Below are positions 42,080-51,593 of a stretch of 64,000 nucleotides of DNA, one piece after another. The translations under genes were made by a program, and so were the position numbers. Within the stretch, counting starts at the first letter, position 1, and each line of letters starts with the position of its first letter. The stretch covers positions 744,001-808,000 of the forward strand of contig NZ_JAPPRC010000006.1 in assembly GCF_026672425.1 (NCBI RefSeq), read 5' to 3'. A model generated the notes under the pieces. That model saw only the letters and a list, made by a program, of their open reading frames with translations. It was not told the DNA's origin and made no database searches. The DNA comes from Pannonibacter sp. SL95 (GTDB lineage Bacteria; Pseudomonadota; Alphaproteobacteria; Rhizobiales; Stappiaceae).

Positions 42080-44815
42080 ATGACCCTAGCTCCCCACGTG
42101 CACCAGGCTCCCTTCACTCCCCATGCCGAAGCGGCGGCGAAAGTTCTGGTGGAACTGGCTTCGCAGGAGGCGGGACTTGCAGCTGGGGAAGCAGAGCGGC
42201 GCCTTGCCGAACACGGTGCGAACCTGTTGCCGCAGGCACCGCAGCGGTCTGCCTTCCGGCGGTTCCTGTCGCAGTTCAACAACATCCTGATCCATGTGCT
42301 GCTGGCATCCGCCGTGGTGACGGCCGGGCTCGGGCACTTCATCGATTCTGCCGTGATCCTGGCGGTCGTCGTTGTCAACGCGGCCATCGGCTTCCTGCAG
42401 GAGGGCAAGGCCGAGCAGGCCATGGCGGCCATCCGCAATCTGCTGGCGCCCAAGGCATCCGTGATGCGCGACGGCATGCGCCAGACCATTGCCAGCGAAA
42501 ACCTTGTGCCTGGCGACATCGTGCTGCTGGAAGCTGGCGACAAGGTGCCGGCGGATCTGCGGCTGTTGTGGGCGGGACGGCTGCAGATCGACGAGGCGCT
42601 GCTGACGGGCGAGTCGCTGCCCGTGGAAAAGGGCATTGCCCCGGTGTCGGTGGACGCCGCGCTCGGCGATCGCAGTTCCATGGCCTACAGCGGCACGATG
42701 GTGACACAGGGCACGGCCGGCGGTGTGGTGGTGGCGACCGGCAAGCACTCCGAGATCGGCCGCATCAGCCGGATGCTGTCCTCGGTCGAAACGCTGACGA
42801 CGCCGCTTGTGGCGCAGATGGACCTGTTCGCACGCTGGCTCACCTTTTTCATCCTGGCGGTGGCCGCGCTCATCCTGGGCTTTGGTTCGCTTGTCCTGAA
42901 CTACGATTTCACCGAGCTGTTCATGGCTGTTGTCGGCCTGTCGGTTGCGGCGATTCCGGAAGGCTTGCCGGCCGTGCTGACGATCACGCTGGCGGTTGGC
43001 GTCAAGGCGATGGCGCGGCGCAATGCCATTGTCCGCCGGTTGCCGGCGATCGAGACGCTGGGCGCCGTTTCGGTCATCTGCACGGACAAGACCGGCACGC
43101 TGACGCGCAACGAGATGATGGTGGCGAGTGTGGCCGTGGGCCGCGATGTGTTCAGCCTCGGCGGTGATGGCTACGCCCCGGATGGCGCGATCCATCTCGG
43201 CGACCAGAGCCAGCAGGCGCGCGATCACCGGCTGCTGCTGGATCTGGCCGAGGCGGCAGCGCTGTGCAATGACGCGGCGATCCGGCAGGTGAACGGAACC
43301 TGGCGCGTGGAAGGCGACCCGATGGAGGGGGCGCTGCTTGCCTTTGCCGGCAAGGCGGGGCTGGCACCGGAGGCCAGTCAGGAGGGTTGGCAGCGGCTGC
43401 GCGTGGTGCCGTTCGACGCCCGGCATCGCTACATGGCGACGCTCGATCAGCCTCAGGACAACCAGCCGGTGCTGCATCTGAAGGGCGCGCCCGAGGCCAT
43501 TCTGGCGCTCTGCAGCCATGAACGGACTGGGGCTGGCGAAAACGTTCCACTGGAGGAAGCCTACTGGCATCAGGTGGCCAATCTGCTGGCCGCACGGGGC
43601 GAGCGCGTTCTGGCACTCGCCAGCCGGAGCGGGCTGACGGTGACTGCCGAGCTGGACCAGGCGGATCTGCTGCAAGGGGCGGATCTGATCGGCCTTGTTG
43701 GCCTGATCGATCCCCCGAGACCGGAGGCCGTGGCTGCAGTCGCCGAATGCCGGGCGGCGGGCATTTCGGTCAAGATGATCACCGGCGATCATGCCGTCAC
43801 CGCGTCAGCCATCGGTCGTCAGGTCGGGTTGGAGCATCCGGACCGGGTGCTGACCGGGGCCGATCTGGACCGGATGAGCGAGCCGGAGATTGCCGCTGCC
43901 GTGCTGGAGACGGATGTGTTTGCCCGCACGAGCCCGGGGCACAAGCTCGCGCTGGTGAAGGCGCTGCAGGCGTATGGATTGACCGTGGCCATGACCGGCG
44001 ACGGCGTCAATGATGCACCGGCGCTGAAGCGCGCCGATGCCGGGATTGCCATGGGGCAGAAGGGCAGCGAGGCGACGCGGGAGGCGGCAGAGCTGGTGCT
44101 CGCCGACGACAACTTTGCTTCGATTGTCGCTGCGGTGCGCGAGGGGCGCACGGTCTATGACAACATCAAGAAGGTGATTGCCTGGAATCTGCCGACCAGC
44201 ACGGGCGAGGCCCTGACGATTGTCGTTGCCCTGTTGGCTGGTTTGACCCTGCCGGTGACGGCCGTGCAGGTGCTCTGGGTCAATCTGATCACTGCCGTGA
44301 CCCTGGGTCTGGCTCTGGCCTTCGAGCCGACCGAAACCGGCACGATGGCCCGGCCACCGCGACCGCGTCACGAGCCGATCATCAATGGCCGGCTGATCTG
44401 GCACATCCTGTTCGTGTCCGGCCTGATGCTGGCCGGTGTGTTCGGCATCTTCACCTATGCCATCCGGCAGGGCTACTCGATCGAGCTGGCCCGGACGCTC
44501 GCGGTCAACACGCTGGTCGCGATGGAAGTGTTCCACCTGTTCAACGTGCGCAACCTGCATGGCACCTCGCTCACCTGGACGGCGATCCGGGGAACGCGGG
44601 TGATCTGGTGGACAATTGCGCTGGTCACGGTCGCCCAGTTCGCGATCACCTATCTGCCGCCGCTGCAGGCGGTGTTCGGCACCGCGTCGGTGCCGTTCCT
44701 CGACGGGGTGCTGGTGGTTGGTCTGGGCGTCGCCCTGTTCGTGCTGGTCGAGCTGGAAAAGCAGATCCGCTTTGCCTTGCGTCCTCTGGTTGGCGGGATG
44801 GTGCGCAAGGCGTGA
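42080..44815 (+). CDS. P-type cation-transporting ATPase (type II)
   Basis: The 911-residue protein is a P-type ATPase of the P2A/P2-like class, probably moving calcium, manganese or a monovalent cation. Motifs in order: N-terminal cation ATPase domain (LASQEAGLAAGEAERRLAEH), actuator TGES near residue 175, transmembrane ion-site PEGLPAVL near 290, phosphorylation DKTGTLT near 335, nucleotide-binding KGAPEAI near 470, and TGDGVNDAPALKRADAGIAM near 640. Helices M5-M10 follow. The PEGL rather than PEGLP-CPC motif excludes heavy-metal CPx pumps. Ion specificity cannot be read with confidence. It is divergent from the YitT gene. Confidence 0.92.
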   Translation: MTLAPHVHQAPFTPHAEAAAKVLVELASQEAGLAAGEAERRLAEHGANLLPQAPQRSAFRRFLSQFNNILIHVLLASAVVTAGLGHFIDSAVILAVVVVNAAIGFLQEGKAEQAMAAIRNLLAPKASVMRDGMRQTIASENLVPGDIVLLEAGDKVPADLRLLWAGRLQIDEALLTGESLPVEKGIAPVSVDAALGDRSSMAYSGTMVTQGTAGGVVVATGKHSEIGRISRMLSSVETLTTPLVAQMDLFARWLTFFILAVAALILGFGSLVLNYDFTELFMAVVGLSVAAIPEGLPAVLTITLAVGVKAMARRNAIVRRLPAIETLGAVSVICTDKTGTLTRNEMMVASVAVGRDVFSLGGDGYAPDGAIHLGDQSQQARDHRLLLDLAEAAALCNDAAIRQVNGTWRVEGDPMEGALLAFAGKAGLAPEASQEGWQRLRVVPFDARHRYMATLDQPQDNQPVLHLKGAPEAILALCSHERTGAGENVPLEEAYWHQVANLLAARGERVLALASRSGLTVTAELDQADLLQGADLIGLVGLIDPPRPEAVAAVAECRAAGISVKMITGDHAVTASAIGRQVGLEHPDRVLTGADLDRMSEPEIAAAVLETDVFARTSPGHKLALVKALQAYGLTVAMTGDGVNDAPALKRADAGIAMGQKGSEATREAAELVLADDNFASIVAAVREGRTVYDNIKKVIAWNLPTSTGEALTIVVALLAGLTLPVTAVQVLWVNLITAVTLGLALAFEPTETGTMARPPRPRHEPIINGRLIWHILFVSGLMLAGVFGIFTYAIRQGYSIELARTLAVNTLVAMEVFHLFNVRNLHGTSLTWTAIRGTRVIWWTIALVTVAQFAITYLPPLQAVFGTASVPFLDGVLVVGLGVALFVLVELEKQIRFALRPLVGGMVRKA

Positions 44816-45004
44816 ACTGGCCTGCGGGGGTACCAGGCCATGGCAGCACTGGAATTGTCCGTCCGGTCGGTCTATGAATTTGTCCTGCAGTCTGGGTCGA
44901 CGGCAGGTTGACAGGCCAACCGGCTCTCCCTAGCGTGCAGATAATATTTTAAACTTAAACCTTCTCTCGGAGAGTAGCAGGTTTATGGGGGAGTGAAGAC
45001 GCCG

Positions 45005-47098
45005 ATGACCGAGCCGCAAAGCGCCCACGCCGATGTCGTGACCCTGACACGGGAGGGTGATCTCGCCCTTGTGACGCTGAACAATCCACCCGTGAATGCG
45101 CTGAGCACGGCGCTGCGCGCCGGCATTGTCGCAGCGCTCGCCGAAGCTGCTGCCGACCCGGCGGTCAAAGGCATCGTGTTGACGGGGGGCGGACGCGGTT
45201 TCTGCGCCGGGGCTGACATCACCGAATTCGGCAAGCCGCCGCGCGAGCCGTTCCTGCCCGATGTCATCGCCGCCATTGAGGCCTGCCCGAAGCCGGTCGT
45301 TGCCGCGATCCATGGACCGGCGCTGGGCGGCGGACTGGAAGTGGCGCTGGGCGCCCATGCCCGCGTCGCTGCACCGTCCGCGAAGATGGGCCTGCCGGAG
45401 GTGAAGCTCGGCCTGATCCCCGGTGCCGGCGGCACCCAGCGCCTGCCGCGCCTGATCGGTCCGGCGACCGCGGTGAAGCTCATCGTCTCGGGCGAGCCGG
45501 TGGGCGGCGCCGAGGCGCTGAAGCTCGGCATCGTCACCGAGGTGGCCGAGGATGTAGTGGCGGCCGCCCGCGCCCTGGCGCAGCAGATGATTGCCTCCGG
45601 TGTGGCGCCGGTGGGTCTCTCCAGGGACGAAGCGCGGCTCGAGGCGGCGCGGGCCGGGCGCGACGCGTTCGAGGCAGCAGCAGCCGAGGTGCTGAAGGGC
45701 GCGCGCGGGGCGGAAGCCCCGGCGGCTTGCGTCGCCGCTGTGCGCAACAGTCTGGATCTCGACTTCGAGGCGGGCATGAAGGCGGAGCGCGCCGCATTCC
45801 TGTCGCTGGTGGCCGGTGACCAGTCGAAGGCGCTGCGTCATGCCTTCTTCGCCGAAAAGGCGGCGGCCAAGATCGACGGCCTGCCGGCTGATGCGGTGGC
45901 TCGTCCGGTGCGCTCGGTTGCGGTGATCGGCGCAGGCACCATGGGCGGTGGCATTGCCATGGCCTTTGCCAATGCCGGCTATCCGGTGACCCTGATCGAG
46001 ACCAGCGCCGAGGCGCTGGCGCGCGGACAGGGCAACATCGACAAGAACTATTCCTCCACCGTCGCGCGCGGCCGGATGAGCGAGGCCGAGAAGGCCGAGC
46101 GGATCGCCCGCATCACCGGCTCGCTGGATCTGGCCTCCGTGGCAAATGTCGATCTCATCGTCGAGGCGGTGTTCGAGGACATGGGCGTGAAGAAGACGCT
46201 GATGGCCGATCTCGACAGGCTGGCCGGGCCGGACGCGATCCTGGCGACCAACACCTCCTATCTCGACGTGAACGAGATTGCCGCCGCCACCTCCCGTCCC
46301 GAGGCGGTGGTCGGCATGCACTTCTTCTCGCCCGCCAACATCATGAAGCTGCTGGAAGTGGTGCGGGCCGAAAAGACGGCGCCGGACGTGCTGCTGGCCG
46401 CCGTCGAAGTGGGCCGCAAGCTCGGCAAGATCCCGGTGGTGGTCGGCGTCTGCAACGGCTTCGTCGGCAACCGCATCCTCCGGGCGCAGCGCAACGATCT
46501 GGAGGCGCTGCTGGTCGAGGGCGCGAGCCCGGCCGAGGTGGACGCTGCCTGGAGCGGCTTCGGCTTCCCGATGGGGCCCTTCGCTATGCTCGATCTCGCC
46601 GGCCTCGACATTTCCTGGCGCGCCCGCAAGGCGCTCGGCCAGACGGCAGAGATCGCCGATCACCTGTGCGAACAGGGCCGCTTCGGCCAAAAGACCGGGC
46701 GCGGCTTCTACCGCTACGAGCCGGGCGAGCGCAAGCCGCTGGCCGACAGCGAGGTCGAGGACCTGGCCAAGGCGATTGCCGCGCGCGAGGGCATCACCCG
46801 GCGCAGCATCCCGGCTGCGGAGATCGTCGAGCGGCTGCTCTATCCGATGATCAACGAGGGTGCGCGCATCCTGGAAGAGGGCATCGCCCAGCGGCCCGGC
46901 GACATCGACGTGATCTGGATCTTCGGCTACGGCTTCCCGGCCTGGCGCGGCGGCCCGATGCACGCGGCCGGCAGCATCGGCCTTGCCAAGATCCGCGACG
47001 GCCTGCAGGCCCGCTTCGAGCAGAGCGGCCGGGCGGAGTTCAAGCCGGCGGCGCTGCTGGAACGGCTGGCCGCAGAAGGCGGCAGCTTCGCGGGGTGA
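45005..47098 (+). CDS. fadJ: Bifunctional enoyl-CoA hydratase / 3-hydroxyacyl-CoA dehydrogenase
   Basis: The 697-residue protein carries out two steps of fatty-acid beta-oxidation. The crotonase domain (1-about 190) has GGGRGFCAGADITEFG and HGPALGGGLEVALGAHARVA, with Glu residues of the active site in LPEVKLGLIPGAGGTQRL. A helical linker leads to the NAD-binding domain (about 300-480: GAGTMGGGIAMAFANAGYPV) with H-x-FSPA (MHFFSPANIMKL), and the C-terminal dehydrogenase domain repeats (480-690). ATG 45005 is preferred to the GTG at 44993. FabI and a DUF3141 gene follow. The symbol reflects the fusion architecture; alphaproteobacterial forms of this size are usually unpaired FadJ-like enzymes. 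Confidence 0.9.
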   Translation: MTEPQSAHADVVTLTREGDLALVTLNNPPVNALSTALRAGIVAALAEAAADPAVKGIVLTGGGRGFCAGADITEFGKPPREPFLPDVIAAIEACPKPVVAAIHGPALGGGLEVALGAHARVAAPSAKMGLPEVKLGLIPGAGGTQRLPRLIGPATAVKLIVSGEPVGGAEALKLGIVTEVAEDVVAAARALAQQMIASGVAPVGLSRDEARLEAARAGRDAFEAAAAEVLKGARGAEAPAACVAAVRNSLDLDFEAGMKAERAAFLSLVAGDQSKALRHAFFAEKAAAKIDGLPADAVARPVRSVAVIGAGTMGGGIAMAFANAGYPVTLIETSAEALARGQGNIDKNYSSTVARGRMSEAEKAERIARITGSLDLASVANVDLIVEAVFEDMGVKKTLMADLDRLAGPDAILATNTSYLDVNEIAAATSRPEAVVGMHFFSPANIMKLLEVVRAEKTAPDVLLAAVEVGRKLGKIPVVVGVCNGFVGNRILRAQRNDLEALLVEGASPAEVDAAWSGFGFPMGPFAMLDLAGLDISWRARKALGQTAEIADHLCEQGRFGQKTGRGFYRYEPGERKPLADSEVEDLAKAIAAREGITRRSIPAAEIVERLLYPMINEGARILEEGIAQRPGDIDVIWIFGYGFPAWRGGPMHAAGSIGLAKIRDGLQARFEQSGRAEFKPAALLERLAAEGGSFAG

Positions 47099-47259
47099 AG
47101 CACGCGGGCAGTCGCAGAGGGTGCCAGATGGAAACTGAGGCCTCTCCGCTCCCCTCCGGTGAAATGCGCATTATGGCAAACCGTCACAAACCGGTTGCTG
47201 CAGTGCAATAGGCTCTCCTATGTTCGGTTCGTCCGTTCCGACACAGGGGAGTGCCAGAG

Positions 47260-48024
47260 ATGTTCGATCTCACCGGTCAGAAAGCGCTGATTGTCGGCGT
47301 CGCCAACGACCAGTCCATCGCCTACGGGATTGCCGCGGCGTTGCGCCGCCAGGGCGCGGACTTGGCCATTACCTATCTGAATGAAAAGGCCGAGCCGCAT
47401 GTGCGGCCGCTGGCCGAAGCGCTGGGCGCCGAGATCATCGCGCCGCTGGACGTGCGCAACGGCGACGAGACCGAAGCGCTGTTTGACGAGATCAGCCGGC
47501 GCTGGGGCCGTCTCGATACGCTGGTCCACTCCATCGCCTTCTGCCCGAAGGACGATCTGCATGGCCGGGTGATCGATTGCTCCTCCGAAGGCTTCGGCCT
47601 CGCCATGGACATCTCCGTGCATTCCTTCCTGCGCCTCATCCGCAAGTCAGAACCGCTGATGCACGAAGGCGGCACCTGCATGACCGTGTCCTTCTATGGC
47701 GCGGAAAAGGTGGTCGAGCACTACAACGTCATGGGCCCGGTGAAGGCCGCGCTGGAAGCGGTGACACGCTATGCGGCCGCCGAACTCGGCCCGAAGCGGA
47801 TCTCGGTGCATGCGCTGTCGCCCGGACCGCTGAAGACCCGCGCAGCCTCCGGTATCGCCGAGTTTGACGATCTGCTCAACGCGGCGGCCGAGCGCGCGCC
47901 GACGCATCTGCTGGCCACCATCGAGGACGTTGGCGCCTATGCCGCCTTCCTCGCCAGCCGTGAGGCCGCCAACGTTACGGGCGGCGTCCATGCCATCGAC
48001 GGCGGTTACAGCATCATCGGCTGA
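47260..48024 (+). CDS. fabI: Enoyl-[acyl-carrier-protein] reductase (NADH) FabI
   Basis: FabI reduces trans-2-enoyl-ACP in the last step of fatty-acid elongation. The 254-residue product (ATG 47260; the longer frame from 47251 is not needed) starts MFDLTGQKALIVGVANDQSIAYGIA with the FabI-type nucleotide-binding pattern. The family's catalytic Tyr-x6-Lys appears as YNVMGPVKAALE after SFYGAEKVVEH. Compared with the major FabI of enterics, the usual ISYLG..Y..YNVMGLAK is here SFYGAEKVVEHYNVMGPVK, so this may be a second, divergent FabI paralogue. The DUF3141 gene starts 11 bp after the stop, so co-transcription is likely. Confidence 0.9.
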   Translation: MFDLTGQKALIVGVANDQSIAYGIAAALRRQGADLAITYLNEKAEPHVRPLAEALGAEIIAPLDVRNGDETEALFDEISRRWGRLDTLVHSIAFCPKDDLHGRVIDCSSEGFGLAMDISVHSFLRLIRKSEPLMHEGGTCMTVSFYGAEKVVEHYNVMGPVKAALEAVTRYAAAELGPKRISVHALSPGPLKTRAASGIAEFDDLLNAAAERAPTHLLATIEDVGAYAAFLASREAANVTGGVHAIDGGYSIIG

Positions 48025-48035
48025 AGGGAACTCCC

Positions 48036-50468
48036 ATGAGCAACATTTTCGATGCCCTGAACACGCCGAACGGCGATCTGCTGAAGTCCCTGCAGGATGC
48101 GACCGCCTGGTCGCCGAGCGAACGGATGAAGGTGTTCACCGCCCAGTTTGCCGAATTCTCGGCGATGAGCGAGATGATGCTGCGCGGCACGTCGCGCCAT
48201 CTCGACGCGATGGCGCGCACGCACAACGCCCGCACCCGCAAGAGCCTCGACAACCTCACCAAGCTGGCGACAGACCTCACTGCCCGGCAGGCCGAGGGCA
48301 CACTGGCCGATGACGTGAAGGCCTATGTCACCGATGCCAGCCAGCGCATGGTGCTGACGCTCGACACGCTGCGCCAGCGCGGCGACATCTTCCTGAAGCA
48401 TGAGGCCGAGGGTTGCCCGCCGGTGCTGATCTATGACCACGAGGTGGTTGTCGACGGCAAGGACCTGCCGCATCCCTGCAACTACATGCTGCTGCGCATC
48501 CTGCCGCCGGCTGGCGTGACCATCGATCAGGCCAAACGCCCCTACATCATCATTGATCCGCGCGCCGGCCACGGTGCCGGTATCGGCGGGTTCAAGACCG
48601 ACAGCCAGGTCGGTGTGGCGCTGAAGGAAGGCTATCCGGTCTATTTCGTCGCCTTCCGCCGCGCGCCGGAAAAAGGCCAGACGCTGGCCGACGTGACGCG
48701 GGCCGAAGCCGAATTCGTGCGCGAGGTGACGCGCCGCCATCCGGAAGCCCCGCGTCCGGTGGTGATCGGCAACTGCCAGGGCGGCTGGGCGACCCTGCTG
48801 CTGGCGGCCTCCAATCCGGACCTGACCGGCCCGATCGTGCTGAATGGCGCGCCGGTCGACACCTGGTCCGGTCTCGTCGGTGGCCATCCGATGCGCTACA
48901 ACGCCGGCGTTCTGGGCGGCACGATGATGCCGATGATCCTGGCGGACATCGGGCACGGCGTCTTCGACGGCGCGCATCTTGTCTCCAACTTCGAACTGCT
49001 CAACCCGGCGCGCACGCTGTTCCGCAAATACGTCGACCTTTACGCCCAGGTGGACACGGAAGCCCCGCGCTTCCTCGAGTTCGAGACCTGGTGGGGCGGC
49101 TATTTCCTGCTGAACGAGGCCGAGATCCGCTGGATCGTCGAACAGCTCTTCGTCGGCAACCGGCTGGCGCGCAACGAGGCGCGGATCGAGCCGGGCCGCA
49201 ATGTGGACCTGAAGGCAATCCGCGCGCCGATCATCGTGTTCGCCAGCCATGGCGACAACATCACCCCGCCGCAGCAGGCGCTGAACTGGATCACGGACAC
49301 CTACGCGGACGTCAGTGAGATCCAGATCCGCGGCCAGCGCATTCTCTACATGGTGCATGACCAGGTCGGGCATCTCGGCATCTTCGTGTCTTCGTCGATT
49401 GCCAAGAAAGAGCACAGCGAGATGGCCTCGACGATGAAAACCATCGAGGCGCTGGCTCCCGGTCTCTACGAGATGAAGATCGACGATTATTCCGGCGAGG
49501 TGATGAACCGCACCTTCACCGTCTCGTTCCACGAGCGGACGCTGGATGATATTCTGGCGCTGGATGATGGCCGTGATGACGAGACGCCATTTGCGGCCGT
49601 CGCCCGCTGGTCGGAGCAGCAGGCCGAGGTCTATGACACGGCGATCCGTCCCTTCGTGCAGGCCGGCGTGACCGAAGCCAGCGCGGAAGCCGGCCGCGTG
49701 CTGCATCCGCTGCGGCTGCAGCGCGCCGCCTTCTCCAGCCGCAATCCGCTGGTGCAGCCGCTGCAGCAGATGGCCGAGAAGGTGAAGGCGGAACGCGCGC
49801 CGGCACCGGCCAGCAATCCGCTGATCGAGCTGGAGCGGCTGAGCGCCGACCTGATCGAACAGTCCATCGACATGGTCCGCGACCTGCGCGACACCTGGTA
49901 CGAGATGGCCTTCTTCGGCATCTGGGGCACCCCCTGGGCGCGCTGGTATGGCCGCGGCCACGTGCGTCCGCGCACGCTCAAGCGCACGGATGAACTCAGG
50001 GCCTTGCCGGTTGTGCAATCGGCCCTGCGCCGCGTGGAGGAAGGCGGCTTCGTCGAGGCGGTCATCCGCATGCTGGTGCTGCTGGCGGAATCGCGCGGCA
50101 ATGTGCGCCGCGACCGTCTGGAACGCTCGGCCCATGTGCTGACCGAGGACGAGCCGTTCCGTTCGCTCAGCGCCGAGGAGCGCGCGATCATCATCCACGA
50201 ACAGACGCTGATCGTGGAATTCGACCGCAACGGCGCTCTGGCAGCCTTGCCCAAGTTGCTGAAGACCCGCAAGGAACGCGATCTGGCCGCACGCGTGGTG
50301 CAGTATGTCCCTGGCGCCATTGATGAAATGGCCCCGCATACGCTGGACATGCTGCAAAAGTTCCACGACATCCTCGACCTGCCGCCGATTTCCGGCGACG
50401 TGACCGAGGATCCGCTGGAGAAGAAGGCGATCAGCGGTCCGGCCGAGGTGATGGTGGCGGCGAAGTAA
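48036..50468 (+). CDS. DUF3141 protein with PHA-synthase-like alpha/beta hydrolase fold
   Basis: The 810-residue cytoplasmic protein belongs by appearance to DUF3141. Its central region (about 130-460) is alpha/beta-hydrolase-like with the nucleophile elbow GNCQGGW near residue 248, in which Cys replaces Ser as in PhaC polyhydroxyalkanoate synthases; a candidate Asp (FASHGDNITPPQQAL) and His (QVGHLGIFVS) complete a triad. The last 250 residues, helical and charged, have no recognised fold. It is linked to fabI by an 11-bp gap and lies downstream of a FadJ-like gene, so a role with acyl-CoA or polyester metabolism is plausible; experimental function of the family is not known to me. Confidence 0.85.
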   Translation: MSNIFDALNTPNGDLLKSLQDATAWSPSERMKVFTAQFAEFSAMSEMMLRGTSRHLDAMARTHNARTRKSLDNLTKLATDLTARQAEGTLADDVKAYVTDASQRMVLTLDTLRQRGDIFLKHEAEGCPPVLIYDHEVVVDGKDLPHPCNYMLLRILPPAGVTIDQAKRPYIIIDPRAGHGAGIGGFKTDSQVGVALKEGYPVYFVAFRRAPEKGQTLADVTRAEAEFVREVTRRHPEAPRPVVIGNCQGGWATLLLAASNPDLTGPIVLNGAPVDTWSGLVGGHPMRYNAGVLGGTMMPMILADIGHGVFDGAHLVSNFELLNPARTLFRKYVDLYAQVDTEAPRFLEFETWWGGYFLLNEAEIRWIVEQLFVGNRLARNEARIEPGRNVDLKAIRAPIIVFASHGDNITPPQQALNWITDTYADVSEIQIRGQRILYMVHDQVGHLGIFVSSSIAKKEHSEMASTMKTIEALAPGLYEMKIDDYSGEVMNRTFTVSFHERTLDDILALDDGRDDETPFAAVARWSEQQAEVYDTAIRPFVQAGVTEASAEAGRVLHPLRLQRAAFSSRNPLVQPLQQMAEKVKAERAPAPASNPLIELERLSADLIEQSIDMVRDLRDTWYEMAFFGIWGTPWARWYGRGHVRPRTLKRTDELRALPVVQSALRRVEEGGFVEAVIRMLVLLAESRGNVRRDRLERSAHVLTEDEPFRSLSAEERAIIIHEQTLIVEFDRNGALAALPKLLKTRKERDLAARVVQYVPGAIDEMAPHTLDMLQKFHDILDLPPISGDVTEDPLEKKAISGPAEVMVAAK

Positions 50469-50585
50469 GGTCGCGCGGCGGGGGGCTGCCGGCCCTGGTT
50501 GGACGGGGCTGTCGTCCCTGAAATCCGACATCGGTTCGATGTGAAGGACTGGGCTCAGACAGTTCAACCTTGTCGCAGACTCTCC

Positions 50586-50745
50586 GCTCCCCTCCCCCTC
50601 GTGGGGAGGGGCTTGGGGGTGGGGGGAACCGACGTAAACCCAAGTTATAGACGTTCCTGACAAGGCGCAGTTCGGATGCCTTGTGATCTAACGGCCTCCC
50701 GTGCCCCCCACCCCTTACCCCTCCCCACGAGGGGGAGGGGGGCTG
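50586..50745. repeat. Large GC-rich inverted repeat (REP/palindromic element)
   Basis: In the 357-bp gap between the DUF3141 gene and the ABC permease, about 43 bases at 50586-50629 are repeated nearly perfectly in inverted orientation at 50701-50745. Each arm contains its own hairpin (CCCCTCCCCCTCGTGGGGAGGGG). The 70-bp spacer is ordinary sequence. It resembles intergenic palindromic repeats found many times in alphaproteobacterial chromosomes. It sits between converging genes, where it could end transcription from both sides. Confidence 0.75.
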
Positions 50746-50825
50746 CGAGGCCTCAACACCGTCTGACCGCTCATGAGGATTGCACGGCCGCAAGGGGCTT
50801 GCCTCAGTTCTGGACTGAGGCGGTC

Positions 50826-51593
50826 TTACGCCCGGTTCTGGCCGGAGCGGTGGGCCCAGCCGGTCATGCGCATTTCCAGGAGTGCCATCAGCGCGTACAT
50901 GACGATGCCGAGGACCGCGAGGGCAACGAGGCCGGCCCAGACCAGCGGCACGTTGAACTGCGACTGTGCCGCCAGCATCATGTGACCGAGGCCGGAGTTG
51001 GCGGCAACGTTCTCGGAGATCACCGAGCCGACAAAGGCAAGCGTGATGGCGATCTTCAGCGAGCCGAAGAAATAGGGCATCGAGCGGGGAATGCCGACCT
51101 TGAGCATGATGTCGAGCTTCCTGGCCCCCAGCGCCCGCAGCACGTCCTCCATTTCCGGCTCGATGGTGGCAAGGCCGGTGGCCACGTTGACGACGATGGG
51201 GAAGAAGGCGATCAGGAAAGCGGTAAGCACGGCGGGAATGGTGCCAATGCCGAACCAGATGACGAGGATCGGCACCACGGCCACCTTCGGGACCGAGTTG
51301 AAGCCAATCATCAGCGGATAGAGCCCGGCGTAGATGGCGCGGCTCCAGCCGACGGCCAGACCCAGCAGCAGGCCGCCGACGACCGCTATGGCAAAGCCGA
51401 GGACGGTGGTGAAAAGCGTCTGCAGGGCGTTCTTCCAGATCGCCGGCCAATATTGGTAGATCGCAACGGCGATATCGGACGGGGCCGGCAGGATGTAGAC
51501 CGGCAGCTTGAGGGCGGCGACGGCCAACTCCCAGACCGCGAAGAGGCCGATGGTCCACAGGAACGGGGCAGCCTTGATCCAGCGGTCATTCAT
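50826..51593 (-). CDS. ABC transporter permease (TauC/SsuC/NrtB-like)
   Basis: The 255-residue membrane protein has about six helices and the EAA-loop pattern of the taurine/nitrate/NMT1 permease family (EDVLRALGARKLDIMLKVGIPRSMPYFFGSLKIA). It pairs with the ATPase gene (four-base overlap, 51590-51593) and the periplasmic binding protein encoded upstream. Together they form a complete importer of the TauABC/SsuABC/NMT1 class. The cargo is uncertain: sulfonates, nitrate-like ions, thiamine pyrimidine or another small acid are all transported by relatives. Location next to phosphonate genes hints at a phosphorus or sulfur compound. Confidence 0.88.
   Translation of the reverse strand: MNDRWIKAAPFLWTIGLFAVWELAVAALKLPVYILPAPSDIAVAIYQYWPAIWKNALQTLFTTVLGFAIAVVGGLLLGLAVGWSRAIYAGLYPLMIGFNSVPKVAVVPILVIWFGIGTIPAVLTAFLIAFFPIVVNVATGLATIEPEMEDVLRALGARKLDIMLKVGIPRSMPYFFGSLKIAITLAFVGSVISENVAANSGLGHMMLAAQSQFNVPLVWAGLVALAVLGIVMYALMALLEMRMTGWAHRSGQNRA

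Noticed and set aside
44930-46963. 677-codon minus-strand frame opposite the FadJ-like gene
   Set aside because: Both domains of the beta-oxidation fusion are intact on the plus strand; the antisense frame shows no family pattern.
48006-50663. 885-codon minus-strand frame over the DUF3141 gene
   Set aside because: His/Arg/Gln-rich shadow of a well-supported gene with an alpha/beta-hydrolase core; no start context or domain.
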